This document shows positions 5,885 to 7,451 of a DNA stretch of 7,451 bases, piece by piece. The stretch is taken from NCBI GenBank assembly GCA_002348425.1, contig DEBE01000198.1, positions 1 through 7,451 of the forward strand, given 5' to 3'. Source of the DNA: Alphaproteobacteria bacterium UBA2964 (GTDB lineage: Bacteria; Pseudomonadota; Alphaproteobacteria; MPNO01; UBA2964). Each line of letters begins with the position of its first letter. The first letter of the stretch is position 1. The notes under the pieces are model-generated. The model worked only from the letters and a program-made list of their open reading frames with translations. It did not search any database and was not told where the DNA came from. Both the position numbers and the translations under genes were made by a program.

Positions 5885-7201
5885 ATGACCCGAATACTCC
5901 AGACATCACTATTTGTTCTCTGGGTCTTCGGCCTGTTTCAGATTCTTTTTCCAACGTTATTGGCCGATAATTTATTGCCCCCCCTCCTTGCATTTGCAGC
6001 CATTTGCGCTATCCCGAAGGCAAATCGTAGCGTCAAAATTTTAATTTCAGTTTTAGCTACAATGACTATTATTCTAGGACAAATCTACGACCAATGGGGA
6101 GCCATTGAGACGGGTTTGAGGCGCGCAACAATTTTTCCAGCTTTTCTGGCCACTATTTTACTTCTTAGAGCTACAGCAGACCAACGTCACGAAATTACGG
6201 CAGCTAGAGATCTTTTTACCTCCTTGGATAGAGAAAAACGCGATAGTGGGCTAGTGGTTGGCGGTTTTCTAATTGGCTCGGTATTACAAGTCAGCGTATT
6301 TGCAATAATAGCACCCATACTAGGCCGCAATGCAGCAGAAAGTGAACGTCGCGAGGTTTTTGTTGCCGCAATGCGAGGCATGGCGCTAGTGCCTTTATGG
6401 TCACCATTTGTAGTTGGAATGGCAATTGCCAGCCAATATTTACCTAAAGTTCCTCTTTGGCAAATTGTATCATTAGGCCTTGGGCTCTCGTCGTGCTGCA
6501 TTGTTCTATCAATTATCTGTTTTGATCGAAAAGGAGGTCTGAATTCTCTATGGTTATCCCTAATGACATTAGCTCCAATTGCGCCGCCTATTGTTATTGC
6601 CGCCTTGCTGGTGATTGGGACATCAATTGGCACCGGGTTTTCCACAATACAATCTCTGATTATAGCACTGCCTATTCCGTGCTTAATTGCAGTTGCCCTC
6701 TCAACTAGAGGATCAATACCAAATGTTCTTAAAACGACGGTTCACAGGTTGCCTCGTATTGGACCTGAGACTGCTATACTGGTTTTTGCTACCATTCTTG
6801 GTAGCGTATTCGAAAAGGCTCTACCAGACATGGGTCTGCTCAATTGGTTACAGGATATGCAACTATCATCGATCGCAATTATATTTTTGTTGATCTTGGC
6901 AATGATAGCTGCTGGGTTGATGGCTGTTCATTCTATTGTTTCAGGTACTATCCTATTGGTAATTTTCACTAGTATACCCACCGGGCTAGCTGATTTAATC
7001 ATTATGCAAGCTATCCTTGTAGGCTGGGGCCTTTGCACTGCAGTATCAATCAGCAGCCTTTCAATCGTTACTGGAGCATCAATGTTTGAAGTTCCAATGA
7101 CCAGATTAATTACTTGGAACAATTTTATTTATGTTTTTGTGGGTGGTATTTTTTGCGCTATCGTCTTAACCGCTATTAATCCTCTTCTTATGGCTTATTA
7201 A
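5885..7201 (+). CDS. Uncharacterised polytopic membrane protein, probable transporter
   Basis: I cannot assign this 438-residue protein to a named family. It has roughly ten to twelve hydrophobic segments, at about 5-25, 30-43, 50-66, 82-95, 122-146, 164-184, 192-212, 225-246, 256-272, 295-310, 330-362, 370-395 and 413-432. One larger polar loop (96-121) is rich in Arg, Asp and Glu and divides the chain. Small-residue stretches with Pro and Ser lie near the middle of each half: ALVPLWSPFVVGMAIAS (167-183) and AVHSIVSGTILL (347-358), with AVSISSLSIVTGASMF (386-401) late in the second. This pattern recalls ion-transporter-superfamily carriers of organic anions, whose two halves each carry a re-entrant loop, but that is inference from layout. 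It follows the HcaT-like permease in the same direction after 98 nt and may share its transcript. The start is chosen by the GGGGAA site. An export or regulatory membrane role cannot be excluded. Confidence 0.75.
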   Translation: MTRILQTSLFVLWVFGLFQILFPTLLADNLLPPLLAFAAICAIPKANRSVKILISVLATMTIILGQIYDQWGAIETGLRRATIFPAFLATILLLRATADQRHEITAARDLFTSLDREKRDSGLVVGGFLIGSVLQVSVFAIIAPILGRNAAESERREVFVAAMRGMALVPLWSPFVVGMAIASQYLPKVPLWQIVSLGLGLSSCCIVLSIICFDRKGGLNSLWLSLMTLAPIAPPIVIAALLVIGTSIGTGFSTIQSLIIALPIPCLIAVALSTRGSIPNVLKTTVHRLPRIGPETAILVFATILGSVFEKALPDMGLLNWLQDMQLSSIAIIFLLILAMIAAGLMAVHSIVSGTILLVIFTSIPTGLADLIIMQAILVGWGLCTAVSISSLSIVTGASMFEVPMTRLITWNNFIYVFVGGIFCAIVLTAINPLLMAY

Positions 7202-7363
7202 TGAGTGATTTGATAAAACGCCGTCGTATGAAATTTTGGTAAATTAAAAAATAGTAACCCTCAACTCGAATGACTTAATCATGGTCTGTCTCATACGTTT
7301 TTGTAGTTTATTGCCAATAGCAGTAATCATTTCCCCAATAATCGATTCCAAAAGCGTTTATCA

Positions 7364-7451
7364 ATGAATCCAAATAACCCGCAAGGCAAATCTGGTAATC
7401 AAGTCTTGATCGGATCCATGTGGGGCATTGCGGCCGCGACTGCACACTCTT
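7364..7451 (+). CDS. Possible start of an EamA/DMT-type permease (3' end outside window)
   Basis: An ATG at 7364 opens a frame that runs 29 codons to the window edge. After a short polar stretch it reads IGSMWGIAAATAHS, which resembles the beginning of the first membrane helix in EamA/DMT-superfamily permeases (small-residue-rich, with Trp-Gly). No clear ribosome-binding site precedes the ATG. It is separated from the membrane protein stop by 162 nt in which I see no strong promoter or terminator. With so few residues the family call is tentative, and the frame may not be a gene. Confidence 0.45.
   Translation, partial: MNPNNPQGKSGNQVLIGSMWGIAAATAHS

Noticed and set aside
6187..6645. A 152-codon open frame on the - strand opposite the membrane protein gene.
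   Set aside because: It is a shadow of a strongly hydrophobic + strand gene. Its translation is rich in Pro, Thr and Arg with no domain, membrane or motif character.
7201..7242. A 13-codon frame whose ATG overlaps the stop of the membrane protein (TAATG), encoding a basic peptide that begins MSDLIKRRR.
   Set aside because: It is too short to recognise. The overlap is a common chance arrangement after TAA, and nothing downstream suggests attenuation or a toxin-antitoxin pair.
7202..7363. The 162-nt gap was searched for a terminator, promoter or small RNA.
   Set aside because: Only weak matches such as TTGCCA and TTGTAG were found, without suitably spaced -10 elements, and there is no G+C-rich hairpin with a T-run.
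7398..7410. Palindrome ATCAAG-T-CTTGAT near the right edge.
   Set aside because: It lies inside the probable start of the EamA-like frame, not upstream of it. A single 6+6 bp palindrome is within chance expectation for a window of this length.

Overview
The window looks like chromosomal DNA from a free-living Gram-negative bacterium. The UbiD, ligase, methyltransferase and HcaT-like genes suggest an alphaproteobacterium, but there is no rRNA or other marker to place it. It is an accessory catabolic or transport region: almost all coding, tightly packed, with no RNA genes, insertion sequences, CRISPR repeats or regulator gene visible. Hand counts of single 100-base samples give about 38% G+C in the ligase gene (601-700) and 54-59% in the thiamine-diphosphate enzyme gene (3001-3100, 3901-4000). 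The regions around the other genes also look A+T-rich.

Left block (1-2816, + strand). This is a three-gene operon entering from the left edge. It holds the C-terminal 158 residues of a UbiD-family decarboxylase, an ANL-superfamily acyl-CoA synthetase 8 nt later, and a class I SAM methyltransferase whose ATG overlaps the ligase stop (ATGA). It ends tail-to-tail with the next gene, with 3 nt between the stop codons.

Middle block (2820-5786). A thiamine-diphosphate decarboxylase/lyase on the - strand is transcribed divergently from an HcaT-like MFS permease on the + strand. The enzyme has benzoylformate-decarboxylase-like features. Between their likely starts (TTG 4553 and ATG 4647) lies a perfect 10+10 bp inverted repeat at 4588-4614. 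It overlaps candidate promoter elements for both directions and is the best candidate operator in the window.

Right block (5787-7451). A 438-residue polytopic membrane protein of no family I can name follows after 98 nt. A 162-nt gap with no clear signal then leads to the first 29 codons of what may be an EamA/DMT-type permease, cut by the window edge.

Working hypothesis (inference): the region takes up and processes an aromatic or related organic acid. The permease imports it, the ThDP enzyme and UbiD protein carry out decarboxylations, the ligase forms a CoA thioester and the methyltransferase modifies an intermediate. The sequence does not show the substrate, or that both blocks serve one pathway.
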